A stretch of 26,223 nt of DNA from IMG/VR virus record IMGVR_UViG_3300047095_001329, positions 1 through 26,223 of that record; one strand, written 5' to 3'. Below the pieces are notes generated by a model. That model was given only the letters and a program-made list of their open reading frames with translations, was not told the origin of the DNA and made no database searches. Positions 6,533 to 14,240 of the stretch are shown piece by piece. The position numbers and the translations under genes are program-made. Each line of letters starts with the position of its first letter. Within the stretch, counting starts at the first letter, position 1. The stretch comes from a virus.

Positions 6533-8057
6533 CGACTTTTTCCTTTACTGGAGTGGGTACCTTTTCAGGATTCTGTTCCCAAGCTGTTCTAGCTTGGTCA
6601 CCGATTTTGCCCTCGAAGGGGCAAGGTGTGCCGGCTTGCATCATTGCATCCCACACACGTCTATCCTGGCACATTGTAGCAACTGCGGCTACTTTCATGC
6701 CCATGTCGTACAGCGTCTTGCTTAGTTTTAAGCGTTCGCAGTTCATGTCGCGAACAGTGCCGCCGCTGCTGGCGCCTAAAATCTGTGTTTGAATACTGCC
6801 GCTAGTACCGGTACTGCAGAGATCATTGTTTCCGCCACTCATCATTGTTGGCGCGATTGCAGTTGGTGGGGGTGTGATTACTCGCTGAGTGATGTTGCTT
6901 TCATTAATATTGCGATTAGTCATCTCACCTTGCTGAATATTAGTGTTAACGCTTGTATTTGTGTTAACATTATTATTTGTATTGGTGCTGGTTGCAGTAG
7001 TCTGATTAATATTGCGATTAGTCATATCGCCTGTATTAACATTGGTGTTAACATTATTGCTAGTCGTAGTATTGATATTACGATTAGTCATGTCACCAGT
7101 ATTAACATTTGTGTTAGTATTATTACTAGTGCTAGTATTAATGTTGCGGTTAGTCATGTCGCCGCTGTTAACATTAAAGTTACGATTGGTCATGTCACCA
7201 GTATTAACATTGTTATTTGTATTCACACTGGTACTTTGATTAAAGTTGCGGTACGTCATATCACCAGTGTTAACATTATTGTTTGTGTTCACACTGGTAC
7301 TTTGATTGAAGTTACGATACGTCATATCGCCAGTATTAATGTTTGTATTAGTATTTGTACTGGTCGTAGTATTAATGTTACGGTTTGTCATATCACCAGT
7401 GTTGACATTGGTATTGACGTTGTTACTAGTCGTAGTATTAATGTTACGGTTTGTCATATCACCAGTATTAATATTAGTGTTAGTATTGTTACTAGTGCTA
7501 GTATTAATATTGCGATTTGTCATGTCACCAGTATTAATGTTATTATTTGTATTAGTACTGGTTGTAGTATTAATATTGCGGTTTGTCATATCACCAGTAT
7601 TCACATTATTGTTTGTGTTTACGCTGGTACTTTGATTTACGTTATTGTTGTTGTAGGTAACTGTACCGCTATTAACATTGTTGTTATTATAGGTCATAGT
7701 ACCAGTGTTAACATTGTTGTTAGTCACTGTACCACTTTGTATATTTTGGTTAACGTTAGTATTAGTGCTAGTACTAGTATTTGTGTTGTTATTTGTGTTG
7801 GTGCTGTTTACAGTACTGGTACTAGTGCTGTTGGTATTACTATTAGTAGTATTATTGGTAGTAACAGTACTAGTGCTATTACTAGTACTGTTTGTGTCTA
7901 CCAAGGTTTTGGAGTCGTAGGTACCTTGATTTATTAAGGTAGTGGTATTGGTGGTCGTGCCGCCCGTCGTACCAGTTGTACTGGTATTAGTAGTAGTTTG
8001 AGAATAACTTATACTGCTAAAACTCAGCAGTACCACACATAAAATTCGCTTTAGCAT
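6462..8057 (-). CDS. Exported Asn/Thr-rich repeat protein with Cys-containing C-terminal domain
   Basis: 531 residues. The signal peptide is MLKRILCVVLLSFSSISYSQ. Residues 21-105 are Thr/Asn/Ser low-complexity. Residues about 105-385 are tandem repeats built on G-(D/E/T)-(M/V)-T-(N/Y)-x-N. The Gly positions 155, 177, 199, 221, 243, 265, 287, 299, 321, 343 and 377 are spaced 22 or 12 residues apart, or their sum, 34. The C-terminal domain (about 410-531) contains four Cys, ERLKLSKTLYDMGMKVAAVA, and AGTPCPFEGKIG, a motif I recognise from secreted proteins of other aquatic phages. It ends in a hydrophobic Gly-rich tail (GLGALLGAAIYKLAG) that may insert in a membrane. Strong Shine-Dalgarno GGGAGG. 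It lies directly downstream of the endolysin. The repeats could form a fibre or beta-solenoid; function is unknown. Confidence 0.72.
   Translation of the reverse strand: MLKRILCVVLLSFSSISYSQTTTNTSTTGTTGGTTTNTTTLINQGTYDSKTLVDTNSTSNSTSTVTTNNTTNSNTNSTSTSTVNSTNTNNNTNTSTSTNTNVNQNIQSGTVTNNNVNTGTMTYNNNNVNSGTVTYNNNNVNQSTSVNTNNNVNTGDMTNRNINTTTSTNTNNNINTGDMTNRNINTSTSNNTNTNINTGDMTNRNINTTTSNNVNTNVNTGDMTNRNINTTTSTNTNTNINTGDMTYRNFNQSTSVNTNNNVNTGDMTYRNFNQSTSVNTNNNVNTGDMTNRNFNVNSGDMTNRNINTSTSNNTNTNVNTGDMTNRNINTTTSNNVNTNVNTGDMTNRNINQTTATSTNTNNNVNTNTSVNTNIQQGEMTNRNINESNITQRVITPPPTAIAPTMMSGGNNDLCSTGTSGSIQTQILGASSGGTVRDMNCERLKLSKTLYDMGMKVAAVATMCQDRRVWDAMMQAGTPCPFEGKIGDQARTAWEQNPEKVPTPVKEKVDDTYKKVGLGALLGAAIYKLAGF
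6905..7745 (-). repeat. 66-bp tandem coding repeats (22-residue period with 12-residue half units)
   Basis: The DNA inside the 6462-8057 gene repeats a unit of 66 bases (22 codons), in places 36 bases (12 codons). On the + strand it shows recurring blocks such as GTCATATCACCAGTATTAA. Adjacent copies are about 80-95% alike by eye. Because the period is a multiple of three and all copies stay in frame, these are protein-level repeats. Confidence 0.9.
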
Positions 8058-8072
8058 ATAAGCCTCCCAAAT

Positions 8073-8687
8073 TTACGCACCAAATATATGTAGTGCGTGT
8101 TGGTAATGTTTTTGTCTATCTTCTAAGCCGATAGTACCACCGTTAATACGTTTAGTTAAGGTTAGGATATCACCACGATCTGCCCACTGGTTTAAGTTGT
8201 TGGTTTCCCAAAACCAGCATGCACTCTGTGCTGCACCTTCAAAAGTTTCCATATACTCGCTAGCTTCTTCTGGTGAAATCTCCAGGCTAGCAGCAAACCA
8301 ACTGTAGTTGTCGCGTCCAGTTACTTGTATCAGCCCACGACCACAAAATCTCCAGCCGTCTCCAGACTCTTCCGCACCGTTGCCCATACGGTTAGCGTAC
8401 ACACGATTAGCAATCCGTTCAGGCTGCTTTTCGTATTGCTGTGCTAGCTGGTCTGTGGGAAAGTACTTTGGAAATGTTTTACGCAGCGACTGCCAGCGAT
8501 AGTTTAAGTTTTCTTTGATAAACACAAATCCACCTGACTCGTGCGCACACTGCGCTAAAAATGCAGCCATGCGTTGCGGAGTGTCAATTTGATACTGTGG
8601 TAACAACTGCTGTAGTGCATCGTGCCAGTATTCTACGTGCTTATTTTTTGGTATTACTTGACGTAATTGTTCCAATTCTAGTTCCAC
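8073..8687 (-). CDS. Endolysin, glycoside hydrolase family 19 (chitinase-like)
   Basis: 204 residues, a complete GH19 phage lysozyme-like domain that cuts the glycan strands of peptidoglycan. Visible family signatures are AAFLAQCAHESGGF with the likely catalytic Glu50, then ENLNY with Glu59 as second acid. FPKYFP, IANRVYANRMGNG, SGDGWRFCGRGLIQVTGRDN and KRINGGTIGL follow. There is no signal peptide or membrane anchor, so it should need the holin to reach the wall. The start is a GTG whose G is shared with the stop of the o-spanin gene (TAGTG), with AAGGAG 8 bases upstream. It is part of the i-spanin, o-spanin, endolysin cluster. Confidence 0.95.
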   Translation of the reverse strand: MELELEQLRQVIPKNKHVEYWHDALQQLLPQYQIDTPQRMAAFLAQCAHESGGFVFIKENLNYRWQSLRKTFPKYFPTDQLAQQYEKQPERIANRVYANRMGNGAEESGDGWRFCGRGLIQVTGRDNYSWFAASLEISPEEASEYMETFEGAAQSACWFWETNNLNQWADRGDILTLTKRINGGTIGLEDRQKHYQHALHIFGA

Positions 8688-8950
8688 TACTTTAACTCCT
8701 TGTAAATATTTTGCTGCACCTTATACCACTCTTGCCAGCCTTGTACTAAGTTACTGCACTCGTAATACTGTGTGTAGTTGTCTACGACCACTTTGGTCAA
8801 GTCAATAATACTGCTATCTTGCGGAGCCTGCTTTAAAGGCTTGCACTGTTCTAGCAGTAGTTGTGGCACTTGCGGAAACTTTTGTGTAACCGGCACCACA
8901 GTACTGCAACCTGCCAGCAATAAGCTAATGATTACTAGTATAGCTTTCAT
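8687..8950 (-). CDS. Outer-membrane spanin lipoprotein (Rz1-like)
   Basis: 87 residues. A short lipoprotein signal, MKAILVIISLLLAGCSTVV, has the lipobox L-A-G-C and lipidated Cys15. The residue after Cys is Ser, compatible with sorting to the outer membrane. The mature part has a Pro-containing linker (VTQKFPQVPQLLLEQCKPL) and a C-terminal helix with aromatic residues (GWQEWYKVQQNIYKEL). This resembles o-spanins of many aquatic phages. It would pair in the periplasm with the protein of the preceding gene, which it overlaps by 4 bases (ATGA), to fuse inner and outer membranes at lysis. Its stop overlaps the endolysin start by one base. Confidence 0.85.
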   Translation of the reverse strand: MKAILVIISLLLAGCSTVVPVTQKFPQVPQLLLEQCKPLKQAPQDSSIIDLTKVVVDNYTQYYECSNLVQGWQEWYKVQQNIYKELK

Positions 8951-9372
8951 GGTGTGGCCGCCTTGTTAATAGTGTTCAAGATTTCGTTGGGCACTTTTGG
9001 GCAGTGTTCCACGTACTTAACTACCTCATTGTCCTTAACCACCACACGATCTACATACTGTATGATATCCTTGCCACGCTCGCGTATAGTATCACGCTTG
9101 GTTACTACACGTTCCACAATTTTTACGTTTTCCTCATTGGACTTTGCTTCCAACTCCACAACTTTTTGTTGCAGTGCTTGTGCACGATCGTGCCACACCT
9201 GATCACGCCACTTTGCACCCAGCAAGTATAAGCTAAGTGCGGCTACCAAAATGCTCAGCCACTGTAGTAGCTGAGCATAGGGTAGTACCTTTACAGTTTT
9301 GGTTACTAGGTACAGCACTAGTGCTATAAAGAATGTGGCGCTAAATAACCACTGCGGTACAAATTCAAACAT
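8947..9372 (-). CDS. Inner-membrane spanin (Rz-like)
   Basis: 141 residues. Two membrane helices (about residues 8-25, LFSATFFIALVLYLV, and 36-52, LQWLSILVAALSLYLLG) are followed by a periplasmic-type coiled coil from about residue 58 (RAQALQQKVVELEAKSNEEN through VERVVTKRDTIRERGKDIIQ). The end, YVEHCPKVPNEILNTINKAA, with a single Cys able to link dimers, is typical of i-spanins next to Rz1-like genes. Canonical Rz has one membrane helix, so the two-helix front is a variant. The ribosome-binding site is weak (TAATACTTAAAA), suggesting coupling or low expression. It is the first gene of the lysis cluster. Confidence 0.82.
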   Translation of the reverse strand: MFEFVPQWLFSATFFIALVLYLVTKTVKVLPYAQLLQWLSILVAALSLYLLGAKWRDQVWHDRAQALQQKVVELEAKSNEENVKIVERVVTKRDTIRERGKDIIQYVDRVVVKDNEVVKYVEHCPKVPNEILNTINKAATP

Positions 9373-9381
9373 TTTTAAGTA

Positions 9382-9762
9382 TTAACTGGCTGGTGAAGTT
9401 GGTGGAGTTGGTGAGCCCCAAGGTAGCTGTGGTTCTGTAACCGGGCGAACTTTCTCGGCAATCTGCTTTAGGATCTGTGCTTCAATGTGCTCTTTGTAGC
9501 TTTGATTGCCATCCACCACTGCCTGAATCCAGCCAATTACTTGTGCTTCAGTTAGTTGATTAAACGGTGTAAATGTACTTCCGGCAGGCATTGTGGTGGT
9601 AGTGAATGGGGTGGCACCACTAAATGTGCCTTCGTTTCCTTGTTCGTCCACACCAGTCAATTTCCAGTATGTTTGTACAACAGCGCTTGGGTTTACAGTG
9701 CTATCGAAAGCTTCGTCACGCACCTTTAAACCAGTGACTTGATAAGTATAAGTAAGTGCCAT
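9382..9762 (-). CDS. Small phage protein of a paralogous pair, probably virion-associated
   Basis: 126 residues. It opens MALTYTYQVTGLKVRDEAFD and carries YWKLTGVDEQGNEGTFSGAT, then a conserved helix region FTPFNQLTEAQVIGWIQAVV and EHIEAQILKQIAEK, and ends in a Pro-rich tail (LPWGSPTPPTSPAS). The same plan (F-x-PF-x-QLTEA-x-V-x-x-WI, then H-I, then PLPW and Pro-rich tail) is seen in the gene at 13866-14228, so the two are diverged duplicates. The family is frequent near phage fibre genes and I believe is sometimes labelled DUF7936. Each copy lies next to a giant fibre gene; this one is 24 bases downstream of the S74 fibre with a strong AGGAGG. A role in fibre assembly or attachment is inferred only from position. 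Confidence 0.68.
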   Translation of the reverse strand: MALTYTYQVTGLKVRDEAFDSTVNPSAVVQTYWKLTGVDEQGNEGTFSGATPFTTTTMPAGSTFTPFNQLTEAQVIGWIQAVVDGNQSYKEHIEAQILKQIAEKVRPVTEPQLPWGSPTPPTSPAS

Positions 9763-9786
9763 ATTTCCTCCTGAAATGTTGGCGGT

Positions 9787-12700
9787 TTATTGTTTAGACT
9801 TTAATGCGTCTAATTCTTGCTTTAACTCTTTTACTGTTTGCCACAGTACAGCAACCATTCTGCCATAATCTAGCGATTTAATGGTTTCCACAACTTCGCC
9901 AGTATTAGGGTCGTGTACTTCGTTGTTATGTACAAACATATGCAAGCCTGCTGCTTCTACGTCCTGAGCCACAAAACCTATATCTTCTTTACCAGTATCT
10001 TTCCACACATAGTTCTTTGCATCAATCTTATCAAAGTACTGCTGTGCAGTAGTTAGTGTGGTGATATTAGTCTTTTTATTGCGATCAGAATAAGCAGTTA
10101 CGTTTCCGCTGAAGGTTACATTACCACTGCTGTCGCAAGTCATAATGTTGCTGCCGCCACTGTTGCGGAATATTGCATTTCCTGAGTACTGAATGTACCA
10201 GTTGCTGCTGTGGTACTGAATCTTTCCTGCAAATTCGCCGTCCCAAGTAGCAGAATCTGCACGCCAAGAACCTACTGTGCGTAGTGCGGTATTTGCATTT
10301 GGATCTAAGTAGTAACCTGTATCATTACGATCGTAATAGATAGGGGATCTCGCATCGCCGTGAATATCGGCAGTGTTGCGAATATTGATCCAGTTAGACT
10401 CGCCTAAATACATAGTTTGCGAGCCATTATTACCGTACCAGTGCTGGGCCTCGACTACGTATGCGCTAAAATCCCAGCGTGGTTCGTTGTTGACTTGGCT
10501 TACTAACTTAATACGGTTAGGTACTACATAGTTTAATCTGCTAGTGCTATTAGGATCTAAATAATATCCTGTATCGTTGCTGTCATAGAAGTTAGGAGAG
10601 TAGGTACCACCACTAAATCTAGCAAGACCGTCTGATGCTCTGATTTCTGCTACAACGCTTGGCTGACCAGATGACGTACCACTTTCAAACGTCCACCCAT
10701 ATCCGCTAGCATTTTCAATAAAACTTCTTAGGGCCCAACTATTAACATAAGTACCCGAAGGTGCAGTGATATTTCCGGTCGGCCCCGAGCTGCCTGCTCC
10801 AGCAGGGCTCATATAGTTACACCAAGCGGTATAACTGGGTGAGTACCAGCTTATACCGCTATGGGTAGTAGTTTCTCTACGAAGAAAGTTTCTGAATATA
10901 TACCCCGAAACCAAAACACTTGTACTTGCCGGATCAATATAGTACGTAGTATCATTGCTATCGTAAAACAATGGGGCACGCATTGAGCTGCCGTCTGCTA
11001 GAGAGTAGTCATCTCCTACAACTCTAAATCTCCAGCTACCGTTACTGTTTAAAAAGCCGATGCTATTGTTATTATCCGCGTAAACATAGCCTCGCACAGT
11101 ACCTTGATGACCGCTAGTTCTTAATATGATACCTACGTGAGTAGTGTTATTACCAGCTAGGTTCCAGTAGTTATTTCCTGTTGCGTACCAATGATTACCG
11201 TGAGTTTCGTTGTATAAACCGTTCTGGTTGTAGTTTCTGAACCAACCATATGTATAGCTATTATCGGTATAAGTAGAGCTTAATCTGCTAGAACTATTAG
11301 GGTTTAAATAGTAACCCGTATCATTACTATCGTATAGTATTGGGGTACGAATATCTGTGTTAATTGTGACATTACCATAATTAACTGTCATTTGCTGTTG
11401 CCAGCTAGAACCGTTATTTGCCCAAAATGCTAAACCAGGATCTATTGCGTCGATGGCACCATACGCCCGTGTTCCATTAGACCACCAAACTGACGGTAGG
11501 CTGCCATTTCCGTCAAAAGTTAGTACTCGGGTTGACCCGCTAGCCGGAATTAAGGCGTTATTGAATGATGTACTTGCAGGAGTTAAGTTTCCTGATGTGA
11601 CTCTGCTGGCTGTGGCCGCGTTACCACTAATTGAAATACCCCAAGTGCCACTGGCACCGCTGCCTGTTAATGAGGGACTGTAACTGGTGTAATTAGCATT
11701 TGTCAGCACTCTACGCCAGGAACCCCAATTTGTTCTCCAGTCCGTCATCGAGCGATAGTACAACTCGCCCGTTTCCGCACCACTGCCACCAACCCAGCCC
11801 ATATATAATTGGCTAGATCCTCCGCCATTTATAGATAGGACGTTACCAAAACTTTCTGGATAGCCGTTGCTATACGCACCAACAACATCCATGCTGCTAC
11901 CAGGAGTACTAACTGTGGTGCCAGTTTCTGCCGACCTATTGCCCTGATACGTCACACGACCGGATGCGGCGGTCACATTGATGCCCCAAGTACCACTAGC
12001 GTTGCTCTGCACAGCGCTTGTCAAATGCGCGATGCTGGCTTTGCGATAGAAGCCATCACTGCCGTTCGTGACAATCACCTGAGAGACACTTGGATTTTCG
12101 CTGTTGCCGGTGTTGCTGTTGATGTAGTTGAAATAGGTGTAGCCGCTGCCATCCCGAGTGGGGATGGTGTTGGCCCCGACAGCATCTTGAGCCGGTTTGC
12201 CGCCCAGCGTTGCGGCGCTACCGGTGATGCTGATTCCCCAGGTACCCGACGCACCACTACCTGTTAATGTTGGGCTATAACTATTATAGTTACCGGCGTG
12301 CAACAAAATATTGTCTGAGCCGTTCCAACTACTACGATACTTAGCTGCATTAACATCGTGAGTAAAAAATGCGTCTAGTCCAAAAGCCGATGGTAAAGTA
12401 CCGCTGTTCCCGCCATTAAATTCTTCTACTAGCACCCTTGTAGTGTATAGTGAGGCATGGTCACTTTTAACCTTTGGAATACCAGAATCTAAGAATACAT
12501 ACGGATAATTACTACCAGAAGCCGTTTTAGTAACAGCCTTTAATTGCCAACCGGCACCGTCTGGATTGGATACCAAATATACTTCCCCAGTATCAGTGCC
12601 TGTACCAAGAGTAACTAAAGTTATGCGATAGACTATGTTTCCAGATAGAGCACTACCATTAGGTCTAGTAATTGTCCAATATGTACTAGTGTTAACATTA

Positions 12701-13827
12701 ACATCAAATATTGCAGTATCTGTAGGTGCGGAAGCAGCAGTTACTCTTCCTTTACCGTCTACCGTAACTCGAGTATAAGTGCCAGCTGTCACACCGCTGT
12801 TGGCCAGTGTAAGCGCTACACTAGTGGTACCACTACCGGTTGCATCGCCACTAAACGTAATGGTTTGATTACCATTAATATATCCGCTAGGATTTGTGGA
12901 GTTGTAAGGGGTAAATCCAAGTGCACCAGTAACTTGTGCACTGGTTAAGCTGCCTGTGTAAGTGGGTAGGTCTGCCGAAGCCAGTGTAGCACCCACAGTA
13001 ACGCGACCTTTAGCGTCTACAGTTACCTTGGTATAAGTACCTGCGGTAACACCACTGTTTGCAAGTGTAAGTGCTGTGCTCGAACCAGTACTACCGCTAC
13101 CAGTTACGTCGCCAGTAAAAGTGAGTGCACCGCTAGGTATGCTTACCGCAACGTTGCTTACACTGGTAACACGACCTTTTGCGTCTACCACAAGTTGTGG
13201 AATGTTGGTAGAACTGCCGTAGGTTCCGGCTGTGACACCACTGTTCGCCAGTGTTAAGGCAACCGTGACTGCACCACTACCAGTTGCATCGCCGCTGAAT
13301 GTAATAGTTTGGTTGCCCGAAATATACGCGTTTGGGTTGGTTGCATTGTAAGGCGTAAATCCAAGCGCAGTAGTAACGTTGCTACTGGTGAGCTCACCGC
13401 GAATTGTGGCGCTGGACTTGTTCTCCACGTTTTGCAAGTCCAGGTTAGTTTTTGCGTTTGTTTTCTGCGTACTGCTCAAGCTTTGTGCAGCGGTGTCTAC
13501 ACGCAGGCGGTTGCCCAGTGCAGTTGCTGTGGTAGCACTAAAGCTAGCGTCGTTGCCTAGCGCACTGGCTAATTCGTTTAGTGTATCCAGTGCAGCAGGT
13601 GCGCTAGCCACCAGGTTACTAACCTGTGTGTTTACATAAGTAGTGCTAGCGTAGTTTGCGTCGTTCGTAAAGTGGCTAACCACAGTGGGCTTGTTGACTA
13701 GGTCAGCGTAACTACCAGTGGTAGCCACTGTATGAAGCCCTGTAATTTCGCTAGCCGCTACCTGGCTGTCAGCAAATATATTTCCTTGAGATAGTAAGTT
13801 AGCTAAAGCACGGGCTTTTGTCATCAT
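9787..13827 (-). CDS. Giant tail fibre with S74 intramolecular chaperone
   Basis: 1346 residues, a trimeric-fibre-type adhesin. The N-terminal region carries phage fibre motifs (GSYADLVNKPTVVSHFTNDA, APAALDTLNELASALGND). Then come shaft modules ending VDAKGRVT (three copies, about 12740-13430) and GASGTWGISI repeats. A receptor-binding half follows with four copies of Y-D-(S/R)-N-D-T-x-Y-Y-(L/I)-(N/D)-P (near 11310, 10950, 10570, 10330). The last 100 residues form a Peptidase S74 chaperone domain: SDRNKKTNI with Ser1247 and Lys1252 in the Ser-Asp-x-x-x-Lys arrangement of the self-cleaving dyad, then DIGFVAQDVEAAGL and a C-terminal helix. In the family, this domain trimerises the fibre and is cut off before Ser. 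AGGAG lies ahead of the ATG pair at 13827/13824. A GC-rich insert lies at about 12000-12250. Confidence 0.92.
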   Translation of the reverse strand: MMTKARALANLLSQGNIFADSQVAASEITGLHTVATTGSYADLVNKPTVVSHFTNDANYASTTYVNTQVSNLVASAPAALDTLNELASALGNDASFSATTATALGNRLRVDTAAQSLSSTQKTNAKTNLDLQNVENKSSATIRGELTSSNVTTALGFTPYNATNPNAYISGNQTITFSGDATGSGAVTVALTLANSGVTAGTYGSSTNIPQLVVDAKGRVTSVSNVAVSIPSGALTFTGDVTGSGSTGSSTALTLANSGVTAGTYTKVTVDAKGRVTVGATLASADLPTYTGSLTSAQVTGALGFTPYNSTNPSGYINGNQTITFSGDATGSGTTSVALTLANSGVTAGTYTRVTVDGKGRVTAASAPTDTAIFDVNVNTSTYWTITRPNGSALSGNIVYRITLVTLGTGTDTGEVYLVSNPDGAGWQLKAVTKTASGSNYPYVFLDSGIPKVKSDHASLYTTRVLVEEFNGGNSGTLPSAFGLDAFFTHDVNAAKYRSSWNGSDNILLHAGNYNSYSPTLTGSGASGTWGISITGSAATLGGKPAQDAVGANTIPTRDGSGYTYFNYINSNTGNSENPSVSQVIVTNGSDGFYRKASIAHLTSAVQSNASGTWGINVTAASGRVTYQGNRSAETGTTVSTPGSSMDVVGAYSNGYPESFGNVLSINGGGSSQLYMGWVGGSGAETGELYYRSMTDWRTNWGSWRRVLTNANYTSYSPSLTGSGASGTWGISISGNAATASRVTSGNLTPASTSFNNALIPASGSTRVLTFDGNGSLPSVWWSNGTRAYGAIDAIDPGLAFWANNGSSWQQQMTVNYGNVTINTDIRTPILYDSNDTGYYLNPNSSSRLSSTYTDNSYTYGWFRNYNQNGLYNETHGNHWYATGNNYWNLAGNNTTHVGIILRTSGHQGTVRGYVYADNNNSIGFLNSNGSWRFRVVGDDYSLADGSSMRAPLFYDSNDTTYYIDPASTSVLVSGYIFRNFLRRETTTHSGISWYSPSYTAWCNYMSPAGAGSSGPTGNITAPSGTYVNSWALRSFIENASGYGWTFESGTSSGQPSVVAEIRASDGLARFSGGTYSPNFYDSNDTGYYLDPNSTSRLNYVVPNRIKLVSQVNNEPRWDFSAYVVEAQHWYGNNGSQTMYLGESNWINIRNTADIHGDARSPIYYDRNDTGYYLDPNANTALRTVGSWRADSATWDGEFAGKIQYHSSNWYIQYSGNAIFRNSGGSNIMTCDSSGNVTFSGNVTAYSDRNKKTNITTLTTAQQYFDKIDAKNYVWKDTGKEDIGFVAQDVEAAGLHMFVHNNEVHDPNTGEVVETIKSLDYGRMVAVLWQTVKELKQELDALKSKQ
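12740..13430 (-). repeat. Shaft module repeats in S74 fibre, shared with the second fibre
   Basis: Three in-frame copies of a module containing TLANSGVTAGTY and VD(A/G)KGRVT, two of them with NQTITFSGDATGSG and ALGFTPYN. The whole stretch, from NVENKSSATIRGEL onward, is close to the stretch at about 18150-18890 in the other giant fibre, both in protein and in many runs of DNA. Confidence 0.82.
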
Positions 13828-13865
13828 AAGCGGGCTCCTGGGTTAGTATACGTGCAGCTATTAAG

Positions 13866-14228
13866 TTATTGTGCTGCTGGAGGTGGTGCTGTTGGTTCTG
13901 CGGGTGGGGGTGCCCAAGGTAGTGGTTGTTGTGCTAGTTGAGCCTTTTGTGACTCTTTATCCAGCACAAATTGGATATGTGCCTTTACACTGTCCAAGTT
14001 CTCAAAGTGCGTTTCAATCCACTGTACCACATTAGCTTCAGTAAGTTGCTCAAAAGGCACAAAGCTGTTGGCGTCTGCGTCCGGTACAGTAAGTGTTTGT
14101 GGTAGTGCAAAGGTTTGTGAGTCCTGCGCACCTTCCACAGTAAACTCAATTTGCTTGACCACTTTAGTCAAGCTGCCCAAGTCATGTGTACGTACACCAT
14201 TGACCTTGATTTGAAAAGTTGCTGCCAT
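13866..14228 (-). CDS. Small phage protein, paralogue of the 9382-9762 product
   Basis: 120 residues: MAATFQIKVNGVRTHDLGSL, then KQIEFTVEGAQDSQTF, then the conserved FVPFEQLTEANVVQWIETHF and KAHIQFVLDKES. It ends in PLPWAPPPAEPTAPPPAAQ. Shared plan and key residues with the gene at 9382-9762 show common ancestry, although the middle has diverged. Shine-Dalgarno AAAGGGA. It lies immediately upstream (in transcription) of the S74 fibre and downstream of three other small genes that follow the 1227-residue fibre. That matches one copy of this family per giant fibre. No enzymatic motif; virion-associated or assembly role inferred only from context. Confidence 0.66.
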   Translation of the reverse strand: MAATFQIKVNGVRTHDLGSLTKVVKQIEFTVEGAQDSQTFALPQTLTVPDADANSFVPFEQLTEANVVQWIETHFENLDSVKAHIQFVLDKESQKAQLAQQPLPWAPPPAEPTAPPPAAQ

Positions 14229-14240
14229 TTTGTGGTCCCT

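Noticed and set aside
6905-7745. Regularly spaced direct repeats resembling a CRISPR array
   Set aside because: The period is 66 or 36 bases, always a multiple of three. The 'spacers' are themselves similar, and the whole stretch encodes an uninterrupted repeat protein with signal peptide and ribosome-binding site.
6789-7937. 382-codon open frame on the + strand opposite the Asn/Thr repeats
   Set aside because: Its Ile/Val-rich repeats are the mirror of the Asn/Thr repeat codons on the other strand. It has no convincing ribosome-binding site and no independent features.
12025-12267. Opposite-strand frames in the GC-rich island of the S74 fibre
   Set aside because: High GC removes stop codons on both strands. 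The fibre frame is continuous and matches flanking modules; no start signal for the others.
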